From: Panonychus citri
Lineage: Eukaryota; Arthropoda; Arachnida; Trombidiformes; Tetranychidae
Length of the DNA stretch: 64,000 bases
NCBI RefSeq assembly: GCF_014898815.1
Contig: NW_026515409.1
Location: forward strand, 1-64,000
Direction of reading: 5' to 3'
Shown here in pieces: positions 62,152 through 64,000 of this stretch. The translations under genes and the position numbers were made by a program. How positions within the stretch are numbered: the first letter of the stretch is position 1; every line of letters starts with the position of its first letter. The notes beneath the pieces were generated by a model, which saw nothing but the letters and a program-made list of their open reading frames with translations, was not told the DNA's origin and did not search any database.

Positions 62152-64000
62152 ATGGCCCCTGTACTAAGTCGTGATCCACCCGATATTGAGGTATTTTTAT
62201 TTTAATAACAATTAAAATCTAAACAATTGATTCAATACAATTTCGATCCTCTTCCATTGAAAGTTATTATTGTTAATTGATTTAACCCATTGATCTTTAT
62301 CTAGATTTGACTTTTAAATTTAACATTAACCTCAAATTAAAGATCAATTAATCAATTCTTACAATGATTAAAATCAATTGAATTGATGTTAATTGTTTTT
62401 ATCTTAACCACTTGACACAAAGAAAAGTATTAATCAAATGATGATTGTCAATCAATAGACATTGAAGATCAAGTCAATCATATGAAATAAACAAATTATA
62501 TTGTATTACTGTTAATCGAGTAGCAAATTAATTCTGATGACAATTAATTGCAGAGTTTACTACAATTAAATCCCCGATCGCGACAACATGCCAACGTTAT
62601 TCCAAGTATTGAAACGAAAGCAAATAAAAAACACTGGAAACGAAACGAAGATAAAAGTTGTTCGGTAAGTAAATCAGTTAATTGTTAACCTAAATTGTTC
62701 AACTTATATTCAATACTTAAATGCAGACCTGTGGAGATTTGGAAAACAATTTCGATGATATTAAACACACGACATTGAGTGAACGAGGTGCTCTTAAAGA
62801 GGCCACAAGATGCCTGAAGTGCGCTGATGCTCCGTGTCAAAAAAGTTGTCCAACCAACATAGACATTAAATCATTTATCACGATGATTAGTAACAAGGTA
62901 AACGATTTAATTGATTCAAATAAATAATTTCTAATTGTTGATCGTCTTTAAGAACTATTATGGAGCTGCTAAGGCCATTTTTTCGGATAATCCGTTAGGA
63001 TTAACTTGTGGTATGATTTGTCCGACAAGTGACCTTTGTGTAGGCGGATGTAATCTGTATGCAACTGAAGAGGGTCCGATTAATATTGGAGGATTGCAGC
63101 AATTTGCAACGGAGGTAATCAGTCAATTCTAATCGTTGATTGTTATTAAATACCTTTTTTTTTCCTCGTCAAGATTTTCAAAATGATGTCGGTTCCGCAG
63201 ATTCGACCTCCGTCTACAGTTAAAACTTATCCATTCAATGTTCACTCTCCTGAATCTTATTTAACTAAAATTGGATTAATTGGTTGTGGACCAGCGTCAA
63301 TATCTTGTGCCACTTTTCTGGCCCGTTTAGGTTATACCGATTTAACTATTTTCGAGGCGAAACCTTATTTTGGAGGCTTATCCAGTTCCGAGATTCCTCA
63401 GTATCGTTTACCCGTGGATGCGGTTAATTTTGAGATTAACCTGTTGACACAATTAGGCGTCAAAATTAAGACCAACTCGGCGCTTGGTAAAGATTTTACT
63501 TGTTCATCATTGAGAAATGATGAAGGTTACAAAGCGATTTTCATTGGTATCGGTTTACCTCAATCTAAATCTTTGGGCATTTTCAAAGGATTAGATTCAT
63601 CGTCCGGTTATTTTACATCGAAACAATTTTTACCTTCCGTGTCGGAGGCATCGAAACCTGGCCTGTGTCCATGTAAACAGCAGCAACTTGCAGCCCAACT
63701 TCCTGATTTTCGTGGACGACTGGTACTTGTCCTTGGTGCTGGTGATACTGCTTTCGATTGTGCTACATCGGCACTTCGGTGTGGTGCTCGAAGAGTGACC
63801 GTCGTTTTCCGAAGAGGATTTACCAATATTAAGGCTGTACCAGAAGAGATGGAATTAGCTCGTCAAGAGAAATGCGAATTTATCCCTTTCTGTTCACCCA
63901 AACAAGTCGTTCTTCGAGCTGATGGCAATACGATTGAAGGTATGATCTTTGCCCGAACAGAAGTTGATCCAGTTTCTCGTCGATTGATCGAAGATGAAGA
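62152..64000 (+). CDS. DPYD: Dihydropyrimidine dehydrogenase (NADP+), 5' part, runs off the window
   Basis: First, rate-limiting step of uracil and thymine breakdown in the cytosol. Exons 62152-62190, 62554-62664, 62727-62897, 62953-63114 and 63174 to beyond 64000, all phase 0. N-terminal iron-sulfur domain: CLKCADAPCQKSCPTNIDI and CGMICPTSDLCVGGCNLYATEEGPINIGGLQ, holding the family's conserved cysteines. Then the FAD-binding part (IGLIGCGPASISCATFLARLGY, FGGLSSSEIPQYRLP) and the start of the NADPH domain (LVLGAGDTAFDCATSALRCGARRV, VPEEMELARQEKCEF). About 430 of roughly 1025 residues are inside the window; the pyrimidine-binding TIM barrel and C-terminal clusters lie beyond it. Confidence 0.96.

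Overview
The window is nuclear DNA from an animal. It is very AT-rich, and its genes have short AT-rich introns with GT...AG ends and animal-specific families (class IIa histone deacetylase, DM-domain factor, integrin alpha propeller, EXT2, exocyst Sec15). A cluster of GM2-activator-like ML proteins, dense (TC)n/(GA)n tracts and the general gene style suggest a small-genome arthropod, most likely a mite or other chelicerate. That placement is inference; no rRNA or mitochondrial marker is present to settle it.

Layout. 1-15.6 kb: one large class IIa histone deacetylase gene (HDAC4 type, + strand), rebuilt here from eight exons. Its 7.3-kb fourth intron carries a complete-looking doublesex/DMRT-type gene on the opposite strand. 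15.6-22.4 kb: non-coding DNA, then ADP-dependent glucokinase (-) and adenylate kinase 2 (+), divergently arranged. 23.1-24.9 kb: an integrin-alpha beta-propeller that stops right after the propeller and carries three consecutive in-frame stops. 25.7-28.7 kb: an orphan Tudor-like ORF and a Gfo/Idh/MocA-type dehydrogenase. 29.4-34.2 kb: intact EXT2 (+) and a 5'-truncated Sec15 (-). 34.2-35.7 kb: an inverted, internally deleted copy of the 16.8-24.5 kb region. 36-37.5 kb: two unrecognised minus-strand ORFs. 37.5-43.8 kb: a foldback element, a fragment of an unknown gene with a GA-rich minisatellite intron, and a frameshifted DDX6/Me31B copy. 44-47.8 kb: gene-poor repeat-like DNA ending in a transposase remnant. 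47.8-53.4 kb: a second copy of the dehydrogenase-tail/EXT2/Sec15 block. 54.9-56.4 kb: an unrecognised three-exon gene. 56.8-60.4 kb: three ML (GM2-activator-like) genes. 60.8-61.8 kb: NSRP1. 62.2-64 kb: the 5' part of dihydropyrimidine dehydrogenase.

The most striking structure is the middle of the window. A 5.5-kb block (28,620-34,175 and 47,841-53,363) is present twice in direct orientation with complementary damage: EXT2 is intact only in the first copy, while Sec15 has its 5' end only in the second. Next to the first copy sits the inverted mosaic of the 16.8-24.5 kb region. Differences in the second copy are mostly short deletions, as are those in the DDX6 copy, so rapid decay after rearrangement and local assembly/consensus error are both live explanations.
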